Source of the DNA: Nonomuraea rhodomycinica
Lineage (GTDB): Bacteria; Actinomycetota; Actinomycetes; Streptosporangiales; Streptosporangiaceae
Assembly: GCF_013363995.1 (NCBI RefSeq)
Contig: NZ_JABWGO010000001.1
Span: forward strand, 620,001 to 684,000
DNA: 64,000 nucleotides
Reading direction: 5' to 3'
Position numbers and translations under genes: made by a program
Notes under the pieces: generated by a model
Told to the model about the DNA's origin: nothing
The model's input: only the letters and a program-made list of their open reading frames with translations
The model's database searches: none
Part shown: positions 33,516 through 43,181 of the stretch, piece by piece
Layout of the letters: every line of letters begins with the position of its first letter
Position numbering within the stretch: the first letter of the stretch is position 1

Positions 33516-34777
33516 TTGACTCCCGCCGCCTTGATGATCTCCTCCGGGGTGACGGCGCCGACGAGCAGGCGCCCGTCGTCGGTCATCAGCGCGGTGACGA
33601 GCTTCGTCGTGATCAGCCTGCCGGAGCCCCACGTGCCGCTCACGGGCTTGGCCGCCTTGAGCAGCCCGTCGGCGATCGCGGCGGCCTCTCCGGCGTCGGG
33701 CCCCTTACGGCCCTGAAGGCCCTGGCTGTCCTGAAGGCCCTGACTGTCCTGGAGGCCCTGACTGTCCTGGCCGTCCTGGGAGCCCTGGCCGTCGCGGGCG
33801 TCCTGGCCGGGCCGCAGGCCGTTCTGCAGGGCCTTGAGGTCGTCCGGCGACAGCTTGACCACCGCGACGCTGGTCCAGCCCTTGCCGACGACGTTCAGCC
33901 GGTCGGCGGCGGCCTTGCGGGCCTTCTCGGCCTGCTCGCGCTCCTCCACGCGCTGCCCGGCGCCGATCGTGGTCTCCTTGACCTTCGCCCCGGCGGGCGG
34001 GGTGAAGGTGAAGTTCTCGTCGGCCGGCGGGCTGAACGTGACCTGGGTGAAGCCGAGCTGGAACGCCGGCTCGGGCGAGCCCTTGGCGAACACCTGCACC
34101 TGGAGCGGCACATACGTCTCGCCGTCGAGCGAGAGCCGCACCTCCTTCACCAGCGAGGCCGCGTCCTTGGGGGCCACGACGAGCTGGTAGACGGGGCGGC
34201 CGGCCACCTTGTCGGTGTTGGCCACGCTGACCACGCTGTACTCGCCGACCCGCGCCAGCAGCTGCTCGGCCATGGCCTGCGGGGTCGTCGCCGCCGGCGT
34301 GGACGCCGCCATGTCGTGCGGCCTGGGCGCGGTCCGGCCGTCCTGGCCCGCCTCCAGCTTGACGCGGGTGGCGGTGTTGGCCGCGCTGTCCCAGTACCAG
34401 GTCTGGCCGCCGTTGACGATCAGGTCGGTCTCGTTCATCTGGGTCGGCATGGCCACGCGCAACCGGTCCCTGGAGCCGTACCAGACCTTGATCTCGTGCG
34501 AGCCCGACAGCAGCGTCAGCGGCGACTCGCCGCCGGTCTGCGGCAGGGCGGGCAGCCCGAGCGACGCGGTCTGCTGGACGGTTCCGGACATCGGGGGCGG
34601 GCCGTCCTTGCCCCGGGAGGCCGCCACGGCGTCGGCGAGCAGCTGCTGCGCCGTCCGCTCCGGCAGCGCGGGCTCGCCGCTGACGGCGGCGATGACGGGA
34701 CCGGCGCCGAGCGCTCCCCCGATGACGGCCGCCGCCGCGATCGGGACTCCCCACCTCACGAACGTGCCTTTACGCAT
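33512..34777 (-). CDS. LolA/RseB-like membrane-anchored lipoprotein-carrier-fold protein
   Basis: 421 residues from ATG 34777, with GAGGAG 4-9 bases upstream. One N-terminal hydrophobic helix (GVPIAAAAVIGGALGAGPVIAAV) anchors a large extracellular part. Its patterns (EIKVWYGSRDRLRVAM, MNETDLIVNGGQTWYWDS, NTATRVKL, GRPVYQLVVAP) are those of the LolA-like fold found in actinomycete outer-surface proteins. A 3 x 18-bp tandem repeat (33718-33771) encodes SQGLQD units near residues 348-370. The gene starts an operon with an ABC ATPase and permease, and is divergent from a two-component system, so it may deliver or sense the exporter's lipophilic cargo. That role is inferred. Confidence 0.75.
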   Translation of the reverse strand: MRKGTFVRWGVPIAAAAVIGGALGAGPVIAAVSGEPALPERTAQQLLADAVAASRGKDGPPPMSGTVQQTASLGLPALPQTGGESPLTLLSGSHEIKVWYGSRDRLRVAMPTQMNETDLIVNGGQTWYWDSAANTATRVKLEAGQDGRTAPRPHDMAASTPAATTPQAMAEQLLARVGEYSVVSVANTDKVAGRPVYQLVVAPKDAASLVKEVRLSLDGETYVPLQVQVFAKGSPEPAFQLGFTQVTFSPPADENFTFTPPAGAKVKETTIGAGQRVEEREQAEKARKAAADRLNVVGKGWTSVAVVKLSPDDLKALQNGLRPGQDARDGQGSQDGQDSQGLQDSQGLQDSQGLQGRKGPDAGEAAAIADGLLKAAKPVSGTWGSGRLITTKLVTALMTDDGRLLVGAVTPEEIIKAAGVK

Positions 34778-34835
34778 CTCACTCCTCAACGGTATGTCGA
34801 TGACCGCAGCCTGCGTCATGCATCCTTTGAGGAGC

Positions 34836-34870
34836 CTGAGACCGGCTGAGACGGCTCTCAGGCTTCTCAG
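34836..34870. promoter_or_regulatory. Direct and inverted repeats, candidate response-regulator site
   Basis: CTGAGAC occurs at 34836-34842 and again at 34846-34852, exactly 10 bases apart, the spacing bound by OmpR/PhoB-type regulators. On the other strand the complementary TCTCAG appears at 34856 and 34865. The cluster lies between the LolA-like operon and the two-component genes and can serve both. Confidence 0.55.
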
Positions 34871-34905
34871 CCGCGTCACAGGACGGGCACGGGAGGATGG
34901 GGCGC

Positions 34906-35580
34906 ATGAGAGTACTGGTCGTCGAGGACGAGCGGCGGATGGCGGCGGCGTTGCAGCGCGGGCTGCAGGCCGAGGGCTTCGCCGTCGACCTCGCCCACGA
35001 CGGCGAGGAGGGGCTGCACCTGGCCCGGCAGGGCGACTACGACGTGGTGGTGCTGGACATCATGCTGCCGCGCCTGTCGGGCTACAACGTGTGCAAGCGG
35101 CTGCGCGCCGAGGACAACTGGGTGCCGATCCTCATGCTGTCGGCCAAGGACGGCGAGTACGACATGGCCGACGGGCTCGACCTGGGCGCCGACGACTACC
35201 TGACCAAGCCGTTCTCGTACGTGGTGCTGGTGGCGCGGCTGCGCGCGCTGCTGCGGCGCGACGCGGGGCGGCGGCCGGCGGTGCTGACGGCCGGCGACCT
35301 GTCGCTCGACCCGGCGCGGCGCAAGGTGCAGCGCGGCGAGACGCCGGTGGAGCTGACGCCCCGCGAGTTCGCGCTGCTGGAGTACCTGATGCGGCGGCGC
35401 GACGAGGTGGTGTCGAAGGCGGAGATCCTGGAGCACGTCTGGGACACCTTCGACACCGACCCCAACGTGGTCGAGGTGTACGTCGGCTACCTGCGCCGCA
35501 AGCTCGACGGCCCGTTCGGCCGCAACTCCCTGCAGACCGTGCGCGGCGCGGGCTACCGGCTGGCCGGCGACGGTGGCTGA
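34906..35580 (+). CDS. OmpR-family response regulator
   Basis: 224 residues from ATG 34906, with GGGAGG 9 bases upstream; the in-frame ATG at 34897 would touch that site. The receiver domain has acid pocket Glu7/Asp8, phosphoacceptor Asp51, Ser79 and Lys101 (KPFSY). The C-terminal winged helix is seen in LTPREFALLEYLMRRRDEVVSKAEIL and DPNVVEVYVGYLRRKLD and ends GAGYRL. It is paired with the kinase gene that overlaps its end by 8 bases. Likely targets are its own gene and the divergent LolA-like/ABC operon, through the 10-bp repeats. Confidence 0.95.
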   Translation: MRVLVVEDERRMAAALQRGLQAEGFAVDLAHDGEEGLHLARQGDYDVVVLDIMLPRLSGYNVCKRLRAEDNWVPILMLSAKDGEYDMADGLDLGADDYLTKPFSYVVLVARLRALLRRDAGRRPAVLTAGDLSLDPARRKVQRGETPVELTPREFALLEYLMRRRDEVVSKAEILEHVWDTFDTDPNVVEVYVGYLRRKLDGPFGRNSLQTVRGAGYRLAGDGG

Positions 35581-36919
35581 CACCCCGCTGGCGTGGTGGC
35601 GGCGGCAGGGGCTGCGCTTCCGGCTGACCGTCGTGGCCGCCGCGGTGCTCGCGGCGGCGCTCGCGCTGTCGGCGTCGGTGCTGCTGAACGTGCTCGACCG
35701 GGCGCTGGTCGACACCATCGACGGGACGACGTGGCAGCAGGCCCAGACGGTGCGCGTCCACGCCGACGCGGGCACCCTGACCAACCCGATCACCACCAAC
35801 GACGGCACGATCGTGCAGGTGATCGACGCCTCGGGCCGCATCACGCACGCCACGTACGGCACCGACCGGCTGGTGCCGCTGCTGGGCGTCCGCGAGCGGG
35901 CGCGGGTGCTGCGCGAGGGCACGGCCCGCTTCATGGACGGCCGGCCGTACGCGATCCCGGGGCCGCTGCGCGTCGTGGCGGTCAGCGCCGACCACGGGCG
36001 CACGGTGCTGGCGGCCCGGCCCGTGGGCGAGATCCAGACCAGCGTCGGCACGGCGGGGCGCGTGCTGCTGGTCGGCACGCCGCTGCTCGTCGTGGTGCTG
36101 GCCCTGGCGAGCTGGCTGATCATCGGCCGGACGCTGCGGCCGATCGCGGCGCTGCGCCGGGGCGCGGCCGAGATCACCCACACGGCCCGCTCGCGGCGGC
36201 TGCCCGTGCCGGAGTCGCGCGACGAGGTCCACTCGCTGGCCGTCACGCTGAACGGCATGCTGGCCCGGCTGGAGGAGGCCGAGCAGCGGCAGCGGGCGCT
36301 GGTGTCCGACGCGGCGCACGAGCTGCGCAGCCCCCTGGCCAGCATCCGGCTGCAGCTGGAGGTGGCGCTCGGCCACCCGGAGGGGCAGGACTGGCCGGAG
36401 ACGGCCGAGGGCGTGCTGGAGGACGCGATGCGGCTGTCGCGGCTGGCCGAGGACCTGCTCGCGCTGGCCCGGCTGGACGAGCGCGGCGGGGTGCCCGCGC
36501 GCAGCGAACCGGTCGACCTGGACGCGGTGGTGCGGCAGACCGTCGACCGGTACGGCGAGGCGCGGCTGACCGTGTGCGACCCGGTGGTGGTGCGGGGCGA
36601 CGCCCTCGACCTGAGCCGCGTGCTGACGAACCTGGTCGACAACGCGGTCCGGCACACCTCCTCCACGGTGGAGGTGACGCTGACGCGCGACGGGGTGCTG
36701 ACGGTGACCGACGACGGGCCGGGCATCCCGGAGGCGGACCGGGAGCGGGTGTTCAACCGGTTCACGCGGCTCGACTCGGGGCGCAGCCGCGACGAGGGCG
36801 GGGCGGGGCTGGGGCTGGCGATCGTGCGGGAGACGGTGCGCGCCCACGGCGGCACGGTCCACCTGGAGGACGCGGGGCCGGGGCTGCGCGCGGTGGTGCG
36901 CCTGCCACCGGCCGCCTAG
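35573..36919 (+). CDS. Sensor histidine kinase
   Basis: 448 residues. Membrane helices at about 17-38 and 163-184 flank an extracellular sensor of 125 residues. A HAMP linker follows (185-238), then the H-box SDAAHELRSP with His249, the N-box LVDNAVRHT, and ATP-lid motifs DDGPGIP and GAGLGLAIV. GTG 35573 overlaps the regulator gene by 8 bases, the normal coupling of such pairs. The signal is unknown; the divergent exporter suggests envelope stress or a lipophilic compound. Confidence 0.95.
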   Translation: MADTPLAWWRRQGLRFRLTVVAAAVLAAALALSASVLLNVLDRALVDTIDGTTWQQAQTVRVHADAGTLTNPITTNDGTIVQVIDASGRITHATYGTDRLVPLLGVRERARVLREGTARFMDGRPYAIPGPLRVVAVSADHGRTVLAARPVGEIQTSVGTAGRVLLVGTPLLVVVLALASWLIIGRTLRPIAALRRGAAEITHTARSRRLPVPESRDEVHSLAVTLNGMLARLEEAEQRQRALVSDAAHELRSPLASIRLQLEVALGHPEGQDWPETAEGVLEDAMRLSRLAEDLLALARLDERGGVPARSEPVDLDAVVRQTVDRYGEARLTVCDPVVVRGDALDLSRVLTNLVDNAVRHTSSTVEVTLTRDGVLTVTDDGPGIPEADRERVFNRFTRLDSGRSRDEGGAGLGLAIVRETVRAHGGTVHLEDAGPGLRAVVRLPPAA

Positions 36920-37031
36920 CGCTGCACCGCGGAGCGGACGGGCCGGAGGCCCGCGGCGGTGTCCGGGCGACGGGGGCGCGTATGCTGCCCGGGCGTCAGA
37001 TCACCGGACATGTGAGTGCAGGGAGAGCCTG

Positions 37032-39692
37032 ATGCTGTACGGGCGGGAGCGGGAGCAGGGGGAGCTCGACCGGCTCCTGGAGGAGGCCGCGTCCGGCCGG
37101 GGCGGCGCCGTCGTGGTCCTGGGCGAGCCGGGCGGTGGGAAGTCGGCGCTCCTGCGGTGGGCGGGCTCGGCCAAGGACTTCCGGGTACTGAGCTGCACGG
37201 GTGTGGAGAGCGAGGCCGAGCTGCCGTTCGCGGCGCTGCAGGCCCTGTTGTCCGGCGCGATGCGGCACCTGCCCGGCATCCCCGATCCTCAGGCGGAGGC
37301 TCTGCGGTCGGCGCTGGGGCTGTCCGCGCCTGGCGGCGACAACCGCTTCCTGGTGGGTCTGGCCACGGTGTCGCTCCTGGCGGAGCTGGCCGCGGACAAG
37401 CCGGTGCTGTGCCTGGTGGACGACGCCCAGTGGCTGGACCGCCCCTCGTCCGAGGCCCTGGCGTTCGCCGCCCGCCGCCTGGCGGCCGAGGCGGTGTTCC
37501 TCCTGTTCGCGGCCCGGGAGGGGGTCGCCGTTCCCGGCGTACCCGAGCTGGAGCTGAAGCGGCTGACCCCGGTGGCCGCGCGGGCGTTGCTGGCCGAGCA
37601 CGCTCCCGATCTGCCCGCCCACGTGCGCGACCGGGTGCTGTCGGAGGCGGACGGCAACCCGCTGGCTCTGCTGGAACTGCCCCGCACCGATGCCGGCGCC
37701 CCCGGGCCGCTGCCCCTGCCGCTGCGTCTGCAGGACGCCTACCGGCGGCGCATCTCCCGGCTCCCCGCGCCGACCCGTACGGCACTCCTGCTGGCGGCGG
37801 CGGAGGAGAGCGGCGCACTCGCGACCACACTGCGTGCCATGGCGGGGCTGGGGCTGGCGCCGGGCGCGCTGGCGGCGGCCGAGGACGAAGGACTCATCAT
37901 CGTGGAGGAGCAGAAGGTCGTCTTCCGGCACCCGATGATCCGCACGGCGGCCTACCGCGGCGTGCCGTTCACCGACCGGCTGACCGCGCACGCCGCCCTC
38001 GCGGACGCGCTGGCCGACGACCCCGACCGTGCGGCCTGGCACCGGGCGGCGGCCGCCACCGGTCCGGACGAGCAGGTGGCGGCGGATCTGGAGGCGGCGG
38101 CCCTGCGGGCCAGCCGCCGCTCCGGCCACGCCACGGCCGTCGCGGCGCTGGAACGGGCCGCCCGGCTCACCTCGGACGAGGCGGGGCGCGCGCGACGGCT
38201 GGCCCTCGCCGCCGAGGTCGCCGTGGACGCGGGACTCCCCGACCGCGCCCGGCACCTCGCCGGTCAGGCGCTGCGGCTCACCGACGACGCCCGCGCGCTG
38301 GCGCGCATCGCGACGGTGCGGGCGCGGGTGGAATTCGAGCACGGCTCACTGCGCACGGTGCACGAGGTGCTCGTCGCGGCGGCGCGACGGGTCGCGCCGC
38401 TCGAAGCGGACGTGGCCGCGTCGATGCTGACGGACGCGGCGCGGGCGTCCTGGTCGGCCGGCGCCCCGGGGAGGGTCGCGCAGGCGTACCGGATGTTGCG
38501 TGAGCTTCCGCCGGATCCGTACAGGCGGAAGCTGGTCGAGTCCATCGGCGGCGCGCTGAAGCTGTACTCGGACGAGGCGGCCGAGGGCGCGGCGCTGCTT
38601 CGCGACCACATCGCGCAGGGACGGACCGGGCCGCCCGGGCTCCGGCTGAACGTGGCGCTGCAGGCGCTGCTGACCGGCGACTACGACGACACCTGCGACA
38701 TCATGGCCGGTTTGGCGGACGAGCTGCGCGCGAGCGGCGCCGTCGGACGGCTGCCCGCGGTGCTGTGCACGCTGGCGACCGCCGAGACGAACCTGGCCCG
38801 CTATCGTGACGCGACGGCCTCCGCCACCGAGGCGCTGCGGATCGCCGACGAGATCGGCCAGCCCAGCCGGATGGCTCAGGCCGAGGCGCTGCTCGCGTAC
38901 CTGGCCGCCGTCGCCGGCGACGACGCGCGGTGCAGGCGGCTGGCCGAGCGCAATCTGCAGCGCTTCCCCGCGCACGCCAACGCGCTCGTGGCCGCGTGGT
39001 GCGAGTGGGCGCTGGCGCTGCTCGATCTCGGACGAGGCCGTTACCAGGCGGTGCTGGACCGGCTGGAGGCCGCCGCGAACGGCCCGATCCGGCACGTGGG
39101 ACCTGGCGTGCATTTCGCGGCCGACCAGGTGGAGGCGGCCGTACGGCTCGGGCGGCCCGAGCAGGCGGCCGGACCGCTGTCCCGGCTGGAGCGATGGGCG
39201 GACGCCGTGCGCCTGCCCTGGGAGGAGGGGCTGGTGCAGCGCTGCCGCGCGCTGGTGAGCGGGGACGGCACGGCGTACGCGAGGGCGCTGGCACTGCAGG
39301 GCGAGGCGCGACCGTTCGAACGGGCCCGTACGGAACTGCTGTACGGGGAGTGGCTGCGCCGCGAACGCCACAAGGCGGAGGCGCGCGCACACCTGCGCGA
39401 GGCGCTGGAGAGGTTCGAGCGGCTGGGTGCGACGGTCTGGGCGCAGCACGCCCGCGCGGAGCTGCGCGCGGCGGGGGAGAGCTCCGCTCCTGACGCCGTG
39501 ACGGACGCGATCGCGCAGCTCACTCCGCAGGAGCTGCAGGTCGTCCGGCTCGCCGCGACCGGCGCGACGAACAAGGAGATCGCCGCGCGGCTGTTCCTCA
39601 GCCCCAAGACCGTCGGCCATCACCTCTACCGCGCCTTCCCCAAGCTCGGTGTCTCGAGCCGGGCGGAGCTGGCGCGGCTGCGGCTCGGCTGA
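37032..39692 (+). CDS. LuxR-family regulator with N-terminal ATPase (LAL type)
   Basis: 886 residues. The AAA/STAND ATPase at the N-terminus has Walker A LGEPGGGKSAL at about 30-40 and Walker B VLCLVDDAQWLD. A long helical-repeat (TPR-like) middle follows. The C-terminal LuxR HTH is complete: LTPQELQVVRLAATGATNKEIAARLFLSPKTVGHHL. GGGAGAG lies 5-11 bases before ATG 37032. LAL regulators activate transcription on binding a signal molecule, often in sugar use or secondary metabolism. The target is not evident; the ABC exporter gene downstream has its own operator. Confidence 0.92.
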   Translation: MLYGREREQGELDRLLEEAASGRGGAVVVLGEPGGGKSALLRWAGSAKDFRVLSCTGVESEAELPFAALQALLSGAMRHLPGIPDPQAEALRSALGLSAPGGDNRFLVGLATVSLLAELAADKPVLCLVDDAQWLDRPSSEALAFAARRLAAEAVFLLFAAREGVAVPGVPELELKRLTPVAARALLAEHAPDLPAHVRDRVLSEADGNPLALLELPRTDAGAPGPLPLPLRLQDAYRRRISRLPAPTRTALLLAAAEESGALATTLRAMAGLGLAPGALAAAEDEGLIIVEEQKVVFRHPMIRTAAYRGVPFTDRLTAHAALADALADDPDRAAWHRAAAATGPDEQVAADLEAAALRASRRSGHATAVAALERAARLTSDEAGRARRLALAAEVAVDAGLPDRARHLAGQALRLTDDARALARIATVRARVEFEHGSLRTVHEVLVAAARRVAPLEADVAASMLTDAARASWSAGAPGRVAQAYRMLRELPPDPYRRKLVESIGGALKLYSDEAAEGAALLRDHIAQGRTGPPGLRLNVALQALLTGDYDDTCDIMAGLADELRASGAVGRLPAVLCTLATAETNLARYRDATASATEALRIADEIGQPSRMAQAEALLAYLAAVAGDDARCRRLAERNLQRFPAHANALVAAWCEWALALLDLGRGRYQAVLDRLEAAANGPIRHVGPGVHFAADQVEAAVRLGRPEQAAGPLSRLERWADAVRLPWEEGLVQRCRALVSGDGTAYARALALQGEARPFERARTELLYGEWLRRERHKAEARAHLREALERFERLGATVWAQHARAELRAAGESSAPDAVTDAIAQLTPQELQVVRLAATGATNKEIAARLFLSPKTVGHHLYRAFPKLGVSSRAELARLRLG

Positions 39693-39757
39693 CGGAGCAC
39701 GGCTTGGGCATCGGATGGGTCACGTGCCCGATACCGCGTGATGATCCACGCTCCTAC

Positions 39758-39780
39758 CGTTCTGGATCTGCGACAGAACG
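39758..39780. promoter_or_regulatory. Inverted repeat before the ABC exporter genes, candidate TetR site
   Basis: CGTTCTG (39758-39764) and CAGAACG (39774-39780) form a perfect 7-bp inverted repeat with a 9-base spacer, about 20 bases before the ATPase start region. The TetR gene at 42269, after the two exporter genes, is the obvious candidate regulator. Confidence 0.55.
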
Positions 39781-39803
39781 CGAGACGAGGAGCGTGGTGC
39801 GTG

Positions 39804-40700
39804 ATGGAAGCGGCCATCGAGGTGGCGGGACTGGCCAAGTCCTTCGGCCGGACCCGGGCGTTGGACGGGCTGGATCTGAGTGTGCGACGGGGGGAGGTGC
39901 ACGGCTTCCTCGGCCCGAACGGCGCCGGCAAGTCCACCACGATCAGGATTCTGCTGGGGCTGCTGCGCGCCGACTCCGGCCGGACCGTGCTGCTGGGCGG
40001 CGACCCGTGGCGTGAGGCGGCCGAGCTGCACAAGCGGCTGGCGTACGTGCCGGGCGACGTGAACCTGTGGCCGGGCCTGACCGGCGGGGAGGTGATCGAC
40101 CTGCTCGGACGGCTGCGCGGCGGCCTGGCCCCGGCCCGACGCGCGGAACTGCTGGATCGGTTCGAGCTGGACCCGCGCAAGAAGGCCAAGAGCTATTCCA
40201 AGGGCAACCGGCAGAAGGTCGCCCTGGTGGCGGCGTTCGCCTCCGACGCCGAGCTGCTCATCCTGGACGAGCCCACCGCCGGCCTGGACCCGCTGATGGA
40301 GGCGGTCTTCCAGCAGTGCGTGGCCGAGGAGAAGGCGCGCGGCCGTACCGTGCTGCTGTCCAGCCACATCCTGTCGGAGGTCGAGGCGCTCTGCGACCGC
40401 GTCACCATCATCCGGCGAGGCCGCACGGTGGAGGCCGGTCCGCTCTCTCAGCTGCGCGGACTGGCCCGCAGCCGGGTCAGCGCCGAGCTGGCCTCGCCGC
40501 CCAACGGCCTGGCCCGGATGCCGGACCTGTACGGGGTGAAGGTCGACGGCAACCGCATCGAGTTCGAGGTGGACCGCACGCGGTTGGACGCGGCGCTGGC
40601 CGAGCTGATCCGCGTCGGCGTACGCGATCTGACCTGCGCCCCTCCTTCGCTGGAAGACCTGTTCCTGCGCCACTACGAGAGCGCGAAGGCGGAGCGATGA
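39804..40700 (+). CDS. ABC exporter ATPase
   Basis: 298 residues from ATG 39804 (GTG 39801 is equally possible; GAGGAG lies at 39787-39792). Walker [11 protein letters not shown], Walker [15 protein letters not shown] and the switch histidine in [12 protein letters not shown] are present. The signature is [15 protein letters not shown], the degenerate form usual in this DrrA-like subgroup. A C-terminal domain ends [11 protein letters not shown]. It pairs with the permease gene, which it overlaps (ATGA). Probable drug or lipid exporter under TetR control. Confidence 0.92.
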   Translation: MEAAIEVAGLAKSFGRTRALDGLDLSVRRGEVHGFLGPNGAGKSTTIRILLGLLRADSGRTVLLGGDPWREAAELHKRLAYVPGDVNLWPGLTGGEVIDLLGRLRGGLAPARRAELLDRFELDPRKKAKSYSKGNRQKVALVAAFASDAELLILDEPTAGLDPLMEAVFQQCVAEEKARGRTVLLSSHILSEVEALCDRVTIIRRGRTVEAGPLSQLRGLARSRVSAELASPPNGLARMPDLYGVKVDGNRIEFEVDRTRLDAALAELIRVGVRDLTCAPPSLEDLFLRHYESAKAER

Positions 40701-42259
40701 ACGGCACCTGGACCCTGACCAAGCTCGTCCTGCGCCGGGAACGCCTCATCGCCCCGCTCTGGATGCTGCTGCTGGTGGCACTGGCGGCCGGGCAGGTCAA
40801 GCGCTACGCCACCGGCATCGGCGACATCGGCGCCTTCGCCCGGGAGATGGCCGCCAACAAGGCGCTGAGCGCGTTCGCCGGGGAGATTCCCTCCGCCACT
40901 CCGGCCGGCATGGCGGTCTGGAAGAACGCCGACGCCATCTACACCATCCTCGCTCTGATCATGATCCTCACGGTGATCCGGCACACCCGCGGCGAGGAGG
41001 AGTCCGGCCGCGCGGAACTGGTCGGCGCGGCCGTCGTCGGCCGTCGGGCACCGCTGACCGCGGCGCTCACCGTCACCTGCGGCTCGGCCGTGCTGGCCGG
41101 TGCGCTGACGGCCGTCGCGATGACCGCGACCGGCGCCGACGCCGCGGGTTCGGCTGCCTTCGGCGCCGCGATCGCCGCCGCCGGCGCGGTGTTCGCGGCC
41201 CTGGGCGCCGTGGCCGCGCAGCTCACCCAGACCGCCCGCACCGCGATCGGCGTGGCCGGGCTCGGCCTCGGCGTCAGCTACGTGCTGCGCTTCGCCGCCG
41301 ACGGCAGTGGCGTCACAGCGCTCAAGTGGCTGTCCCCGCAGGGCTGGTCGCACCTGGTCAAACCGTACGGCGCCAACGACGTGGGCGTCCTGCTGCTCAG
41401 CCTCGCCTGCACCGTCGCCGCCATCGCCGTCGCCTACCGGTTGGCGGCCCGCCGCGACCTGGGGCACGGCCTGATCCCCGAGCGTCCGGGCCCGGCCGGT
41501 TCGACATGGCTGCGCACCCCGCTGAGGCTGGCCTGGCGGTTGCACAAGGGCCTGCTGATCGGCTGGGTCGCCGGCTACGCGGTCGCCGGGCTGGTCTTCG
41601 GCGCCCTGGCCGGCTCGATACAGGAGGTCTCGCGTCAGGGCGCCGCGGTGGAGGAGTTCTTCCGCCGTTACACCGCCTCGCCGGAGGCGACCATGACCGA
41701 CGCCTACCTGTGGCTGATGGCGCTCAGCCTGGGTTACGTCGCCGCCCTGTACCCGCTGCTGGCGCTGCTGCGCCTGCGCGCCGAGGAACAGTCCGGACGC
41801 GCCGAGCTGCTGCTCGCCCAGCCGGTCGCCCGGCTGCGCTGGGCGGCCGGGCACCTGCTGCTGGCCCTGGCCGGCAGTGCCGGGATCCTCGCCGTCGCCG
41901 GCCTGGCCATGGGGATCGCAGCCGGTGACGTGCTCGGCGTGCTGGGCGGCACCCTGATCCAGATTCCCGCGGTGTGGGTGCTGGCCGGCGTCGGCGTCGC
42001 CGCCTTCGGCCTGCTCCCCCGGGCCGCCGCGGCCATCAGCTGGGCCGCGTACCTGTTCGTCAACCTCTTCGGCGAGGTGCTCGGCCCGATCCTCGGCCTC
42101 GACTACTGGATCGCCAAGTACGCCGTGCCCTTCCCCAACCTGCCCATGGTGCTGTCGGGCGAGCCCTTCGCCGCCACCCCCGTCCTGATCATGGTCGGCG
42201 TCACCGCCGCTCTCATCGCCACCGGCATGGCCGCGCTGAGGCGCAGAGCACTGGCCTGA
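40697..42259 (+). CDS. ABC-2 family exporter permease, double-length
   Basis: 520 residues with about twelve hydrophobic segments in two similar halves; [24 protein letters not shown] in the first half is echoed by [23 protein letters not shown] in the second. The duplicated form is typical of TetR-controlled polyketide/drug exporters of actinomycetes. ATG 40697 overlaps the ATPase stop. No other gene follows on this strand; the TetR regulator ends 9 bases beyond, convergent. Confidence 0.92.
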   Translation: MNGTWTLTKLVLRRERLIAPLWMLLLVALAAGQVKRYATGIGDIGAFAREMAANKALSAFAGEIPSATPAGMAVWKNADAIYTILALIMILTVIRHTRGEEESGRAELVGAAVVGRRAPLTAALTVTCGSAVLAGALTAVAMTATGADAAGSAAFGAAIAAAGAVFAALGAVAAQLTQTARTAIGVAGLGLGVSYVLRFAADGSGVTALKWLSPQGWSHLVKPYGANDVGVLLLSLACTVAAIAVAYRLAARRDLGHGLIPERPGPAGSTWLRTPLRLAWRLHKGLLIGWVAGYAVAGLVFGALAGSIQEVSRQGAAVEEFFRRYTASPEATMTDAYLWLMALSLGYVAALYPLLALLRLRAEEQSGRAELLLAQPVARLRWAAGHLLLALAGSAGILAVAGLAMGIAAGDVLGVLGGTLIQIPAVWVLAGVGVAAFGLLPRAAAAISWAAYLFVNLFGEVLGPILGLDYWIAKYAVPFPNLPMVLSGEPFAATPVLIMVGVTAALIATGMAALRRRALA

Positions 42260-42268
42260 GCGCGCCCC

Positions 42269-43126
42269 TCAGCCCCGCGCCGCCCACCGGCCGCTCCTGA
42301 GCAGTGTGGCGACGGAGCGCTCGTGCTCGTCGGTCCATGGGACGTCGGGGTCGGCCTCCACCAGGGCGAGCACCACCGACGCGATCGCCAGCGCGGGCTC
42401 CGACCATTCGGCGGGCTCGGGTGCGCCGAACGGATTGGCCCGGAATCGCCGGACGGTGAGGTCCGGGTCGCCGGGCGCCATCAGGATGAGTCCGCGCAAC
42501 GTGGCGATCGCCGTCCGGGCCGCGGTCTCGAAGGTGACGCCGGCACACGGCCGCAGGCCGATCAGGGTCGCCATCCGGGCGTAGGCGGCTGCCACGCCGG
42601 CGACCAGCGAGCGTTCGGACTCGGCGAAGGACTGCTGGACCTCGGCGCGCAGGACGCCGTCGGGCAGGCCGCGGAAGGTGGCCTGCAGCGCGAGGTAGGT
42701 GCGCCAGGCCGACGAGCGGTGGAAGGCCTCGAACTCGCCGAGCGCGCTTTCCCGCAGCACCTCTCCGGCCAGTGCGCGGCGCAGGCCGGGCGTGCGGGCC
42801 CAGTGCAGCGAGGCGAGCAGGGTGCGGGCCACGGTTTCCACCGCGCCCGGATTCGTGTCGGTGATGGCGGGGCTGGCGCCTCTGGCGAGTTCGCGCAGCA
42901 GGTCGCCGAAGAACAGGTCCTTGTAGGGCCAGCGGCGGTAGGCGGCGCTGCGGGCGACGCCCGCGTCACGGATGACCTCCTCGAAGCTGATGTGCTCCAG
43001 GCTCACCGTCAGCCCGGCCTCCTCGACCCTGGCGACCGCGGCGGCGAGCATCCGCCGCGCGGTCTCGTCGTCGGACAGCCGCTTGCGGCGCCGGGCCAGG
43101 CCGCTCTCCGGCGTTTCCTCTGCCAT
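42269..43126 (-). CDS. TetR-family transcriptional regulator
   Basis: 285 residues, somewhat longer than usual. The HTH is in the first 75 residues: ARRMLAAAVARVEEAGLTVSLEHISFEEVIRDAGVARSAAYRRWPYKDLFFGDLL, with the typical YRRWP ending. The larger C-terminal part is a helical ligand-binding domain. It is convergent with the exporter genes, for which it is the likely repressor, and divergent from a CPBP protease gene across 55 bases. That gap contains GATATC (43149-43154) but no clear long inverted repeat. Confidence 0.9.
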   Translation of the reverse strand: MAEETPESGLARRRKRLSDDETARRMLAAAVARVEEAGLTVSLEHISFEEVIRDAGVARSAAYRRWPYKDLFFGDLLRELARGASPAITDTNPGAVETVARTLLASLHWARTPGLRRALAGEVLRESALGEFEAFHRSSAWRTYLALQATFRGLPDGVLRAEVQQSFAESERSLVAGVAAAYARMATLIGLRPCAGVTFETAARTAIATLRGLILMAPGDPDLTVRRFRANPFGAPEPAEWSEPALAIASVVLALVEADPDVPWTDEHERSVATLLRSGRWAARG

Positions 43127-43181
43127 GCGGCCAGTATATGGTACTTGGGATATCGTGTCTCAACAGATGAGGCGGTGACCC

